A stretch of 64,000 bases of DNA from an uncultured Acidobacteriaceae bacterium (GTDB lineage Bacteria > Acidobacteriota > Terriglobia > Terriglobales > Acidobacteriaceae): positions 124,001 through 188,000 of the forward strand of contig CAIWFH010000081.1 of the NCBI GenBank assembly GCA_903911925.1, given 5' to 3'. A program made the translations under genes and the position numbers. The notes beneath the pieces are model-generated. The model was not told the origin of the DNA and made no database searches. It saw nothing but the letters and a program-made list of their open reading frames with translations. How positions within the stretch are numbered: the first letter of the stretch is position 1; each line of letters begins with the position of its first letter. This document shows positions 56,677-64,000 of the stretch, in pieces.

Positions 56677-56750
56677 CTGGCGTTGTATGCTGTTGCGATT
56701 CCCTGCAGAGGCTCCAGAATTGTTCTACCCTGTAACCGCAACTGCTGAGT

Positions 56751-56773
56751 GCCATTTTCCTCAGGAAAATGGC
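56751..56773. terminator. Bidirectional terminator-like hairpin
   Basis: GCCATTTTCC (56751-56760), loop TCA and GGAAAATGGC (56764-56773) form a perfect 10-bp stem. It lies between the convergent kinase and ParA-like genes, 75 nt after one stop and 45 nt before the other. The A/T-rich inner stem and lack of a long T-run make it moderately convincing. Confidence 0.6.
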
Positions 56774-56817
56774 GCCTTTCATCGCTCTCAAAAGGGCGCG
56801 TGAGTTCTGGAACCGCT

Positions 56818-57498
56818 CTAGAGTTCTGCTTCGCCGAACATCGATAGCGCCGCGTTCCGCCAACTTTGCAGCACGGCCCTGTCGCCCAGTCTCAACTGGT
56901 GCGAAGCCTCTTCAAGCGTGATGCGGTCGGTGTAAAGCGCGTCGGTCACCCGGTCGGCCAGGTCGGGTAGGAATAAGCTCAGTCCGCCTTGCTCTTTGAT
57001 TGCCCGCTTCACCGCGCTTTGTTCATAGAGTTCGAATTTGCGCGCTTCGCCGAAGTACCCGTTGCGAATTACGTGGATCACACCGGCCGGCATGCTTTCC
57101 ATAAATGACTCGAGAAGTTCGAGGCTGTCGCGTTGGCGGTTTATCACCCAGAAGGTCACAAAGTTCCGGTCCAGTTCCTTCAGCGAATCCAGTAGAACCG
57201 CTCCGTGATTCCGGATGGCCTCGTTGCTGCGGGCCGGGGTATTGATCACATAAGTGCTGTGTGGGTCCGCGTCGAAAGTGTTTACGAGGCTGATCCAGCC
57301 CTCTTCCTGGTCGAGATCAACCAGTTCGCTCTCCACCGACCTGCCATAGGACTTCCATACGTCCGGATTGGCCAGATCTGCTTCCACCAGTTTCACGAAC
57401 CGATTTGCCGATAGGAGATAGTCGAGAACCGCCATGGAGGCAATCGATTTGCCCACGCCGCCCTTGCTTCCGCTCACAAACACGATCGGTGAATTCAT
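56818..57498 (-). CDS. ParA/MinD-like P-loop ATPase
   Basis: A 226-residue ATPase. The deviant Walker A motif is VSGSKGGVGKSIASMAVLDY, with the signature first Lys of the ParA/MinD class. KLVEADLANPDVWKSYG is the switch I/Asp region, and VIRNGYFGE supplies the base-binding Asn. Such proteins position cargo or assist conjugation or plasmid partition; here no ParB or relaxase gene is adjacent. The ATG at 57498 is preferred over the TTG one codon earlier; AAGGA lies upstream. A decayed gene of the same type lies at 37115-37487. Confidence 0.85.
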   Translation of the reverse strand: MNSPIVFVSGSKGGVGKSIASMAVLDYLLSANRFVKLVEADLANPDVWKSYGRSVESELVDLDQEEGWISLVNTFDADPHSTYVINTPARSNEAIRNHGAVLLDSLKELDRNFVTFWVINRQRDSLELLESFMESMPAGVIHVIRNGYFGEARKFELYEQSAVKRAIKEQGGLSLFLPDLADRVTDALYTDRITLEEASHQLRLGDRAVLQSWRNAALSMFGEAEL

Positions 57499-57637
57499 CA
57501 ACAGTCATCCTTATGGAAATCGAGTTACAGAGGGCCGAAAGCCGCGAGGCAAAACTCTGCACATGCCCTCGACCTTGCGCCAACACCCATATCATAACCT
57601 TAGCAGGGTGGCGGGGCATGCACGCCAAGAAGAAACG

Positions 57638-57653
57638 AGGGGTCTTAACCCCT
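57638..57653 (-). terminator. Hairpin downstream of the gluzincin-like gene
   Basis: AGGGGT and ACCCCT form a 6-bp stem around a 4-nt loop at 57638-57653. On the minus strand it lies about 75 nt after the stop at 57730 and is followed by CGTTTCTTCTT. It is a plausible weak terminator. Confidence 0.45.
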
Positions 57654-57729
57654 GGGGTATCGCAGCTCCAATGCGGCTGCCAATGCTGAAACCAGCTCCA
57701 CTAAGTCGGAGTTATCGGAAAAACCCTCG

Positions 57730-59784
57730 TCAGCGGGGGGCGGAAGCCGGCGCGGATTCCTGGCTTGCCGCATGATCCTCAAGTCGCGTGACATGGACGC
57801 TGGCCTGACTCTCTGGAATGGTGCCATCGTTGGCCTGCACCTCAAGCGGCTTACCCAGGATGAGAATGCGCTGCGTTGCCTTCCCGCGCGCAGGAACCCG
57901 AACCCTCTGCGTGGTTGAGTTGCCATCCGAACGAACGGTGACCGGAATCTCCGCGGATGCATAGCCGCTATTGGAAATACTCACCGCCACCAGCCATGAG
58001 CCCGGCGAGGGAGAACTTGGGAAAGCGCTATCGATGGTCAGGTCGGGCAGGCCCTTGTCGGCATCCACCCAGTCTGCAAAGAACCAGTGCAGGTCTTGGC
58101 GGGTTCCTGCCTGCTCAAGCAGCCGCTCAATCGAACTGCGCACCGAGTCCTTGGCATAGTCCTGCGCTGGGTCGTAGGCGCGCAGCGCCGCGGAGAGGGT
58201 GGCGTCTCCGGCCACATCGCGCAGCATCCACAAAATATACGTAGCCTTGGTGCGGAAATAGATCGGCGAAATAGCCTCCGCCACGGGCTGGCCTGCGCTC
58301 TGGCCTGGACTCTCCGGCTCAACCAACGCCAGGGCCGGATGCGTTGCCTCAAGCGTGCCCAGGGCCTGCTCGCGGCCGCGCTTCTTCTCAATCCACAGCG
58401 TCCCCATAAAGTGGGCGACCCCCTCGCTAAGCCACGCGCGCGGAGACATCATCCATGCGTGCGTGAGCGCGTGGGCCAGGATACCGTCCAGCTGATCTTC
58501 ACCGGCCTGGCGGATTGCGGTCACCAGCAGGGCGCCGGTTTCGAACGGCGCATCTTGCGGGTCGGGCGGATCAAGAAGCGTGAGTTGCGCGCGGGGCCGC
58601 TGGCCAAGCCATCCCTGCAAAAACGGCGTAACCGTCGCGGTGGCCGCCGCCCAGTCCTTGGCGCCGATGTCGTCTTCCGGGACGGTCCAGATAATCGAGT
58701 TGGTTGCGGCGTGGGGCGTGCGCGCGGCAACAAACAAACTCGGCGCCTCAAACCCCAGGATCGCCGACCCCGTGTCTGAGGTCGCCACGCCTGGCACGTC
58801 AGCGCCGGCTGCTGTTTCGGTAATCGTAAGCGGGGTTGGATGGCCGTTGACCAGGGCAATCGTGGGAGGATGGGCGTGGGGAAACTCGAAGGTCAGGTGG
58901 AGGCGGAAGCGTGCACCGGCAATCCGTAATTTGTGCTGGCCGATCTCGTCGAAAAGTCGCGCGCCATCTCCCAGGATCACCGGCACGGCGGTTACCGGAT
59001 ACCACACAACGTTGCCAAAGCCGCGCAGCCCGGTGAACGCCACGCCGATACCGTCCCAGTCAGAGTGCGCGGCCACGTCTTCAGGTGTGCCGATGGCCAG
59101 CAGGCGCTGCGCAGATGGCGCAATGGCTCCGGAGTAGGAAACGTCCAGTTGGATGCTCTGGCCCGGCGCAAGCGTCGCGGCCAGCGGGACCGCGGCTTCG
59201 TGCAATTGGCCCGTATGGTCGGCGTCAGAGTTCAACGTGGCTACGGGAAAGCTAACGTCGCGGCCGCTCACGCGAATCCGCTCCCAGTTCAGCGAAGAGG
59301 AAATTTGCAACGGGATGCGGCTCAACGGCGTCTTGCCGTCATTGCGCACTGAAACGAGCGCCCGGACGGCGATCTGCTGGGTCCCGGCGCGCACCCGCAC
59401 GTCCATATCGAAATCGGTGTAGGTCACCGCCTCGCGTTCCGCGTCCACGGCAGAAGGAGCGGCCGTCAGTTGGGCGGTTGGCGATGTTGCCGGCTGCGCA
59501 CCGCGGTTCGTTGTCTGGCTGTTCTGGTCAGTCGAGTGGGAAAGAATCACCTTCCCGCCGGGCTGTGCATTCTGCGCGGCGCAACTGGTGGCAGTCAGGA
59601 CTGCGGCAAATGCGAGGGTGTGTCCCAGAAAGGCCACCGAAACGCCAAGCTTTGCAACAGGGCACGACTTTAGTCGTGCCGAGAATATCCCAAAAACATG
59701 CCGGGCTCTAGCCCCTGAGAAACGTCCATCACTCCTTGTCGCCAGGTTCAGACCTCTTACTGCGGCATGCATTGCTACCTTCAT
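57730..59784 (-). CDS. Secreted gluzincin-like (M1/MA-clan) protein with degenerate HExxH
   Basis: A 684-residue exported protein. The signal peptide core is AFLGHTLAFAAVLTATSCAA. An N-terminal beta domain (DFDMDVRVRAGTQQIAVRAL) resembles the M1 peptidase N-domain. The zinc-site region reads LAHALTHAWMMSPRAWLSEG: the two His and the distant Glu of a gluzincin site are present, but the catalytic Glu of HExxH is Ala. It may bind zinc without proteolysis. The C-terminal part has beta domains (PGSWLVAVSISNSGYASAEI). The ATG at 59784 overlaps the rlmB stop (ATGA); residues about 17-43 are encoded by an interspersed repeat. A GTG at 59637 would start directly at the signal peptide. Confidence 0.75.
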   Translation of the reverse strand: MKVAMHAAVRGLNLATRSDGRFSGARARHVFGIFSARLKSCPVAKLGVSVAFLGHTLAFAAVLTATSCAAQNAQPGGKVILSHSTDQNSQTTNRGAQPATSPTAQLTAAPSAVDAEREAVTYTDFDMDVRVRAGTQQIAVRALVSVRNDGKTPLSRIPLQISSSLNWERIRVSGRDVSFPVATLNSDADHTGQLHEAAVPLAATLAPGQSIQLDVSYSGAIAPSAQRLLAIGTPEDVAAHSDWDGIGVAFTGLRGFGNVVWYPVTAVPVILGDGARLFDEIGQHKLRIAGARFRLHLTFEFPHAHPPTIALVNGHPTPLTITETAAGADVPGVATSDTGSAILGFEAPSLFVAARTPHAATNSIIWTVPEDDIGAKDWAAATATVTPFLQGWLGQRPRAQLTLLDPPDPQDAPFETGALLVTAIRQAGEDQLDGILAHALTHAWMMSPRAWLSEGVAHFMGTLWIEKKRGREQALGTLEATHPALALVEPESPGQSAGQPVAEAISPIYFRTKATYILWMLRDVAGDATLSAALRAYDPAQDYAKDSVRSSIERLLEQAGTRQDLHWFFADWVDADKGLPDLTIDSAFPSSPSPGSWLVAVSISNSGYASAEIPVTVRSDGNSTTQRVRVPARGKATQRILILGKPLEVQANDGTIPESQASVHVTRLEDHAASQESAPASAPR
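59655..59735. repeat. Interspersed palindromic repeat, family 2
   Basis: Two hairpins in tandem: GGCACGACT/AGTCGTGCC (59661-59680, 9 bp, TT centre) and GGGCT/AGCCC (59703-59714), followed by CCTGAGAAACGTCC. This looks like the GGGCTTTAGCCCCTGA type of repeat that I associate with Acidobacteria genomes. It lies inside the N-terminal coding frame of the gluzincin-like gene. Confidence 0.6.
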
Positions 59785-60578
59785 GATCCCAAGCCTTTCT
59801 GTTTCTTTGGTTTGGACGAGGCACTGGTGGCGGAAGGAGCGGAAGCTGCCCTGCGGCGCTGGCGGAACGCTTCATAAAGTACCACGGCGCCGGCCGCCGA
59901 GACGTTGAGTGAACTCACCCCACCGGCCATCGGAATCCGCAACAGGTGGTCGCAGGTGCGGCGGACAAGGTCGTGCAGTCCCGCGCCTTCCCGGCCCAGC
60001 ACAATCACGCAATCGCCTTTCAGGTCGAATTGATCGTAGTCCGCGGTGCCCCGTTCATCGAGTCCGATAATCCACAGGTTCCGCCGCTTCAGTTCTTCCA
60101 GCGCTCTCACTAGGTTCACCACGCGCGCAATTCTCAGGTGCTCGGTGGCGCCTGCGCTGGCCTTTACCGCAACCGGGCTCAGCGGTGCTGAACGCCTCTC
60201 GGTCAGCACAACGCCGTCCACCCCGGCTCCGTCGGCAACGCGCAACAGCGCCCCAAGGTTCTGCGGGTCTTCCACCCCATCCAATGCCAGAAGCAGGCGC
60301 GGCGCGCCGGCTTGAACAGGCTCGAAAAGATCCTCGATTTGCAAAAACTCCTGCGGATGAACCATGGCCACCACGCCCTGGTGTGCCGGCGTCTGCGCCA
60401 GCAGAGTCAACTGCTCGCGCGATTCCTGACGAACTCTGACGCCTGCCTGCCGGCAAACGGCCACCAGCCGCTCCACGCGCTCGTCATTCCGTTCGCGCGC
60501 CACCAGCACCTGCTCAAATCGCCGCCGTCCGGCCTTGATCGCCTCTTCAACCGGGTGAACCCCGTACAGAACTTCCAT
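59781..60578 (-). CDS. rlmB: RlmB-type 23S rRNA 2'-O-ribose methyltransferase (SpoU/TrmH family)
   Basis: A 265-residue enzyme using S-adenosylmethionine. The N-terminal substrate-binding domain opens MEVLYGVHPVEEAIKAGRRR. The SPOUT domain has motif 1 DPQNLGALLRVADGAGVDGV, motif 2 VIVLGREGAGL and motif 3 RIPMAGGVSSLNVSAAGAVV, forming the trefoil-knot SAM site. RlmB methylates G2251 of 23S rRNA in E. coli; related SpoU enzymes modify tRNA, so the exact target is inferred. The ATG at 60578-60576 is right by family alignment; the frame open to 61073 is not coding. TACACT lies 7 nt upstream without a Shine-Dalgarno sequence. Confidence 0.93.
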   Translation of the reverse strand: MEVLYGVHPVEEAIKAGRRRFEQVLVARERNDERVERLVAVCRQAGVRVRQESREQLTLLAQTPAHQGVVAMVHPQEFLQIEDLFEPVQAGAPRLLLALDGVEDPQNLGALLRVADGAGVDGVVLTERRSAPLSPVAVKASAGATEHLRIARVVNLVRALEELKRRNLWIIGLDERGTADYDQFDLKGDCVIVLGREGAGLHDLVRRTCDHLLRIPMAGGVSSLNVSAAGAVVLYEAFRQRRRAASAPSATSASSKPKKQKGLGS

Positions 60579-60668
60579 GAAGAATAGTGTAGATGGCTGC
60601 GCTCCCCGGGGGCGCAAACGAAATGATTGATCCGGCTCGGGGATCAACGGGCATGAGTTCCACAGAGG

Positions 60669-60742
60669 CCGGGTGCCCCATCCTTTCGTCGACTCTTTGA
60701 CGAAGGGGTGGGATACCTCGACTTTGAATCGGTCCCGTTCGT
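60669..60742 (+). repeat. Interspersed palindromic repeat, family 1, copy 2
   Basis: CCGGGTGCCCCATCCTT at the left and CCCGTTCGT at the right are shared with the copy at 6907-6984. CCCATCCTTTCGTC (60677-60690) pairs with GACGAAGGGGTGGG (60699-60712) with two G-T wobbles. It occupies the 313-nt gap between rlmB and the GH5 gene, which holds nothing else recognisable. Confidence 0.75.
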
Positions 60743-60891
60743 CAGAAGAGCGCGGCCTAACTGTAGAACGCGGGTTTCTCGACTGTTCCTGCAGCCACCT
60801 CTCGAAAGTTAGGTCAATCCGCCGCCTCCTGTTTGACCGTCCAGTGATCGAGTCGCTACACTTCCGGCCAAGAGAAGGGACAACTTCAATC

Positions 60892-62799
60892 ATGAAAGAT
60901 AGCAAGCCCTGCAGTTTGCCTGCGGACATGCACCGCCGCAGCATCCTTAAATCCATCGCCGGCGTGGCCGCGGCCGGCGCTTTGCACCCGTCGCTTGAGG
61001 GCTTTGCACAGCCCGCGGGTGAGCTGGCTGCCATGATCGGCAAAATAACTCCCATCCCTGCCGCACTCGCCACCTATGAACTGGTCGAGTTCAAGGTGCC
61101 GATTAATGGCGCAGGGTTTGAGAAGCTGAGCCCCTATCGCACAACCGAACTTGCTCTCGATGCCGAGATCACGTTGCCATCGGGGAAGACCATGCGGGTG
61201 CCGGGGTTCCATTCCCAGGATTATGCCGCGAACGAATCCTGGGCTGCGCCCGTGGATGGCTCCATGGGCTGGCGGATTCGCTTCTCCGGCCCCGAGCCCG
61301 GCGTCTACAAAGGCAAGGTCGAACTGCGCGTCAGAGGCAAGCTGGCGGCTTCACGCGAGTTGCCATCCTTCACGCTTGCAAAGTCGAAGAACCACGGCAT
61401 CATTCGCGTCAGCCGCACCGCGCCTCGCTACCTTGAGTTCGAAGACGGCGCCGGCTACTTTCCCGTCGGGCAAGACGTGTGCTGGACCACCGACGTCACC
61501 AAGTCCATCCCCGGAGCCATTTGCGCTGCCGAAACCCTCCCCTGGGACAAGGCATACGCCCGCTGGTTCGGCCGCATGGGCCAGAGCGGCGCCACCTGGG
61601 CCCGCGTGTTCATGAAAGAGAGTTTCTTCATCGATGCCGGCGAGCCCTGGCAGTGGGAACTGGAAAAAGCGTGGCGGCTCGATCAGGTTCTGGAAATGGC
61701 GCGCCAGAACAATATCAACATCTGCCTCTGCTTCAACCCAGAGCGAAGCGATGAGGGAACCGCTTACAAGGGCTCCATGGACATCTTCCGCGCCTCAAAC
61801 ACCGCATGGGGCCGCCTGCTGGCTTCGCAGCATCTGAAGTACGACCAGTTCTTCCTGAACCCGCTCACCCGCGAAATGTACCGGGACAAAATCCGTTATG
61901 TCGTGGCGCGATGGGGCTACTCCACCAACATCTTCTCCTGGGAGTTCTGGAACGAGATTGAGTCAGTCGAACCCAATGAGGGCATCTACGCCTGGATGCG
62001 CGAGATGACGGCATACCTCCGCTCTGTCGATCCCTGGCATCATCTCATCAAGTCCAGCGGGCACCACGAGTGGTCGCCGGAGTTCTGGGGCCAGGACAAC
62101 GGCGATCTCAACGACGTGCATCCTTATTTCGGCTGGGCGGGCTGGGAGGGCACCCAAAACCTCGGCTCTTTCCTGCCTGAGTTCTCTTCCGGCGTCTATG
62201 CCACCGGCCGCCCGTTCATCGTCGGCGAAACCGGCATTGCCCGCGAAGTCACCACCCCTCTCGGCCTCGCCGGCGATTTAGCCGACAAAGACACCACCTG
62301 CTTCCACGTCCATGAAGCTCTCTGGGGCGGACTGTTCGCCGGGGCCGTCGGCTCCGGCATGGTCTGGTGGTGGGACGAGCACGTTGACCTGCACAACGGT
62401 TACTTCCGATTCCGCGCCATCGCCAACTTCGTCGCCGATATCCAGTTCAACCACGAGAACTTTGCCCGCGGCGTAACGGCCGCCGTTTCCTCCGATGAAC
62501 TGCGGCTGTTCGAGTTGAATGGGCGCCGCACGCGCCTCCTGTGGCTGCGCCACCGCGACCTCAGTTGGTATGGCCTTGCGGTCGAAAAGAAGGTCCTCAA
62601 TCCCATTGCACCGGCCAGTCTGACCTTGTCCGGCATCGCGCCCGGCACATATCGCGTGGAGTACTGGAGCCCGGAAGAAGGCAAGCTGATCAGGAGCGCG
62701 GAGATCGTTTCGAAGACGTCGTCGCTCGAAGTGCCGCTGCCCGAGATCCGCAGCGAACTTGCCTTGAAAGTGAGGCCGACGAAACCACTAGCGCCATGA
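60892..62799 (+). CDS. Secreted GH5-like glycosidase with DUF5060 domain
   Basis: A 635-residue exported glycoside hydrolase. The N-terminus has a twin-Arg-like signal (HRRSILKSIAGVAAAGALH). A DUF5060-type beta domain covers about residues 50-170 (ELVEFKVPINGAGF). The TIM barrel follows: acid/base Glu in SWEFWNEIESVEPNEG and nucleophile Glu in RPFIVGETGIAREV. A C-terminal beta domain ends the protein (GTYRVEYWSPEEGKL). The substrate is probably a beta-1,4-linked plant or fungal polysaccharide; not decidable here. GAAGGGA precedes the ATG at 60892; ATG 60928 is an alternative. It overlaps the next gene by 4 nt. Confidence 0.85.
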   Translation: MKDSKPCSLPADMHRRSILKSIAGVAAAGALHPSLEGFAQPAGELAAMIGKITPIPAALATYELVEFKVPINGAGFEKLSPYRTTELALDAEITLPSGKTMRVPGFHSQDYAANESWAAPVDGSMGWRIRFSGPEPGVYKGKVELRVRGKLAASRELPSFTLAKSKNHGIIRVSRTAPRYLEFEDGAGYFPVGQDVCWTTDVTKSIPGAICAAETLPWDKAYARWFGRMGQSGATWARVFMKESFFIDAGEPWQWELEKAWRLDQVLEMARQNNINICLCFNPERSDEGTAYKGSMDIFRASNTAWGRLLASQHLKYDQFFLNPLTREMYRDKIRYVVARWGYSTNIFSWEFWNEIESVEPNEGIYAWMREMTAYLRSVDPWHHLIKSSGHHEWSPEFWGQDNGDLNDVHPYFGWAGWEGTQNLGSFLPEFSSGVYATGRPFIVGETGIAREVTTPLGLAGDLADKDTTCFHVHEALWGGLFAGAVGSGMVWWWDEHVDLHNGYFRFRAIANFVADIQFNHENFARGVTAAVSSDELRLFELNGRRTRLLWLRHRDLSWYGLAVEKKVLNPIAPASLTLSGIAPGTYRVEYWSPEEGKLIRSAEIVSKTSSLEVPLPEIRSELALKVRPTKPLAP

Positions 62800-63467
62800 C
62801 CCGGTCGCAAACCAAATCCTTTCGCGCCGTCCTTGAGCCGCTCCATTCCGGGCTCGGCTGGGTCATCGCGCGCGTTCCTTTTGAGGTTGCCAAAGCGTGG
62901 CCCGTCCGCCGCGGCCTGCGCGTCCGCGGCGAAATTGACGGTTTCGCTTTTCGCACTTCGCTGTTCGCCTACTCAGAGCGCGAGGGCCATTTTCTTCTTG
63001 TGAACAAGAAAATGCAGAAAGCCGCCGGCGCCTCTATCGGTTCGCAGGTCCGCATCTCCCTGGAGCCGGACCTGGAAGAGCGCCTGGCCACCGTGCCGCC
63101 GGAACTGGCTCTCGCTCTCAAAGAAGACCGCCGCCTGCGCAAATATTTCGATGCGCTCAGCTACTCCATGCGCAAGGCGATGGGCGATTGGGTCGCCGAA
63201 CCCAAAGGCGCCGCGGCCCGCGAAAAACGCGCCTCCATGATGGCCGAGCGGCTCTTGCTCACCTTGGAGGGCGAACGGGAACTTCCGCCGATTTTGCAGG
63301 CGGCTTTTCAGCGCGAACCCATGGCGCGCAAGGGATGGAACGCCATGACTCCGCTGCAGCGGCGCAGCCAACTGCTGGCAATCTTCTACTACCAGACAGT
63401 CGACGCCCGGGAGCGCCGCGCCGCCAAGGCCGTGGAAGAGGCCCTGCGCGTGGCTCGGAGAGCCTGA
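62796..63467 (+). CDS. DUF1905/YdeI-like protein
   Basis: A 223-residue cytoplasmic protein. The N-terminal DUF1905 beta-barrel-like domain is GWVIARVPFEVAKAWPVRRG, then FRTSLFAYSEREGHFLLVNK. The C-terminal YdeI/OmpD-associated helical domain contains DRRLRKYFDALSYSMRKAMG and later SQLLAIFYYQTVDARERRAA. Proteins of this pair of domains have been linked to bacteriocin or peptide resistance, but a molecular role is not established. It is translationally coupled to the glycosidase gene (ATGA overlap); the link in function is not obvious. Confidence 0.85.
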   Translation: MTRSQTKSFRAVLEPLHSGLGWVIARVPFEVAKAWPVRRGLRVRGEIDGFAFRTSLFAYSEREGHFLLVNKKMQKAAGASIGSQVRISLEPDLEERLATVPPELALALKEDRRLRKYFDALSYSMRKAMGDWVAEPKGAAAREKRASMMAERLLLTLEGERELPPILQAAFQREPMARKGWNAMTPLQRRSQLLAIFYYQTVDARERRAAKAVEEALRVARRA

Positions 63468-63496
63468 TAGCTTGCTGCATACGAACTTTTTTTCGC

Positions 63497-63525
63497 TTGA
63501 CAACCAATAACCAATTGGCTATGGT
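63497..63525 (+). promoter_or_regulatory. ArsR-gene promoter with embedded operator
   Basis: TTGACA (63497-63502), a 17-nt spacer and TATGGT (63520-63525) form a sigma70-like promoter; the ATG follows after 6 nt, predicting a leaderless mRNA. The spacer holds CCAAT-AACCA-ATTGG with a perfect CCAATTGG core (63511-63518), a plausible autoregulatory operator for the ArsR protein. Confidence 0.65.
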
Positions 63526-63531
63526 TTCTTC

Positions 63532-63852
63532 ATGCCGGTCCTCGCAGATCACGTCTTCAAGGCCCTCTCCGACCCAACCCGCAGGGCAATCTTCGAGGGT
63601 CTTGCGCGCCATGGCGAGCAAACCGTTCATGTCCTCACTCGCCGCGCCGGCATCTCCCAGCCCGCCGTTTCAAAACACCTGGTGATACTCAAGCGCGCGC
63701 GGCTCGTGGGCCGCCGGCATGTGGGCCGCGAGACGCACTACAGCGCCCGCCCGCAGGCCCTGGCCCCGCTCGTTGACTGGATGGCCGTCTACGGCGTCTT
63801 CTGGCGCGACCGCTTCGATCAACTCGAAAACCTGCTGCAAAGGATGGACTAA
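63532..63852 (+). CDS. ArsR-family transcriptional regulator
   Basis: A 106-residue winged-helix regulator. DHVFKALSDPTRRAIFEGLA is the family's N-terminus, and the recognition helix lies in RRAGISQPAVSKHLVILKRA; VGRRHVGRETHYSA is the wing. No Cys metal-binding motif is present. Members of this kind are usually transcribed with an AHSA1/SRPBCC-type protein, and such a gene follows with a 1-nt overlap (TAATG). No Shine-Dalgarno sequence precedes the start. Confidence 0.93.
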   Translation: MPVLADHVFKALSDPTRRAIFEGLARHGEQTVHVLTRRAGISQPAVSKHLVILKRARLVGRRHVGRETHYSARPQALAPLVDWMAVYGVFWRDRFDQLENLLQRMD

Positions 63853-64000
63853 TGACCAATTCTTCCCCAACGCCTGCTCCCGCGATGGAACGGGAAAACA
63901 CCGCCCCGACACGCACTCTCGTCATTGAACGGGAGATGCCGCATCCACAGGAAAAAATCTGGCGAGCCCTCACTGAAGGCTAGTTGATCGAGCAATGGCT
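63852..64000 (+). pseudogene. AHSA1/SRPBCC-family gene with in-frame stop, cut by window edge
   Basis: The frame from ATG 63852 encodes a short Pro/Thr-rich leader and then RTLVIEREMPHPQEKIWRAL followed by TEG, the typical start of an AHSA1 (activator of Hsp90-like/START) domain. A TAG at 63981-63983 stands where family members have Trp (GWLIEQW); the sequence after it (LIEQW) continues the same frame. A single TGG-to-TAG change explains this. The rest is outside the window. Confidence 0.7.

Noticed and set aside
59781..61073. N-terminal extension of the rlmB frame by 165 codons
   Set aside because: The extension translates the palindromic repeat and the opposite strand of the GH5 gene start; RlmB homology begins exactly at ATG 60578.

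Overview
The window looks like a chromosomal segment of an Acidobacteriota bacterium, most likely class Terriglobia. The reasons are high GC, an Oar-like carboxypeptidase-regulatory TonB-dependent receptor, a CRTAC1/ASPIC-UnbV protein, a beta-propeller sensor kinase, many secreted glycosidases, HYDIN-like repeats in a giant protein, and interspersed palindromic repeats of a style common in that class. This placement is inference from gene content only.

Layout. 0-14 kb: a partial TPR protein, a secreted GH37 trehalase, a TonB-like protein, a sensor kinase/NarL-type regulator/secreted protein run joined by 4-nt overlaps, a zinc-ribbon membrane protein, the CRTAC1 protein, a small membrane protein and the Oar-like receptor. 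14.3-18.6 kb: a TPP riboswitch followed by an outer-membrane receptor, a small-molecule kinase and a PnuC-family permease, which read together as a thiamine salvage operon. 18.6-21.8 kb: a 2-hydroxyacid dehydrogenase, a conserved secreted protein and an FUSC-family protein. 21.8-28.8 kb: a complete-looking minus-strand his operon (hisI-G-D-C-B-H-[YcxB-like]-F-A). In front of it lie a sigma70-like promoter, a 25-codon leader peptide with eight His codons and a terminator/antiterminator pair, that is, a classical histidine attenuator. 28.9-34.5 kb: a helix-hairpin-helix protein, an RND efflux pump with its adaptor and a queuosine-precursor transporter.

34.7-39 kb: an integration scar. A tRNA-Glu is followed by the 3' remnant of a tyrosine integrase, a 5'-truncated GH2 glycosidase, a frameshifted GH5 glycosidase and a decayed ParA-like ATPase. 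39.6-53 kb: an unusual extracellular cupredoxin cluster. Two adjacent multicopper-oxidase-like proteins carry complementary halves of the four copper-binding HxH motifs; the second is interrupted by a one-base frameshift. They are followed by a 3168-residue secreted protein with its own cupredoxin-like N-terminus and by a small conserved secreted protein. 53-57.5 kb: a catalytically degenerate integrase-like gene, an OmpR/EnvZ-type two-component pair and a ParA-like ATPase. 57.7-64 kb: a gluzincin-like secreted protein lacking its catalytic Glu, RlmB, a DUF5060/GH5 glycosidase, a YdeI-like protein, and an ArsR regulator followed by an AHSA1-type gene with an in-frame stop.

The best candidates for undescribed biology are the apparently split multicopper oxidase with its giant partner, the Acidobacterial his attenuator, the interspersed hairpin repeats lying in frame near the N-termini of translationally coupled secreted-protein genes, and a recurrent promoter layout that predicts leaderless mRNAs.
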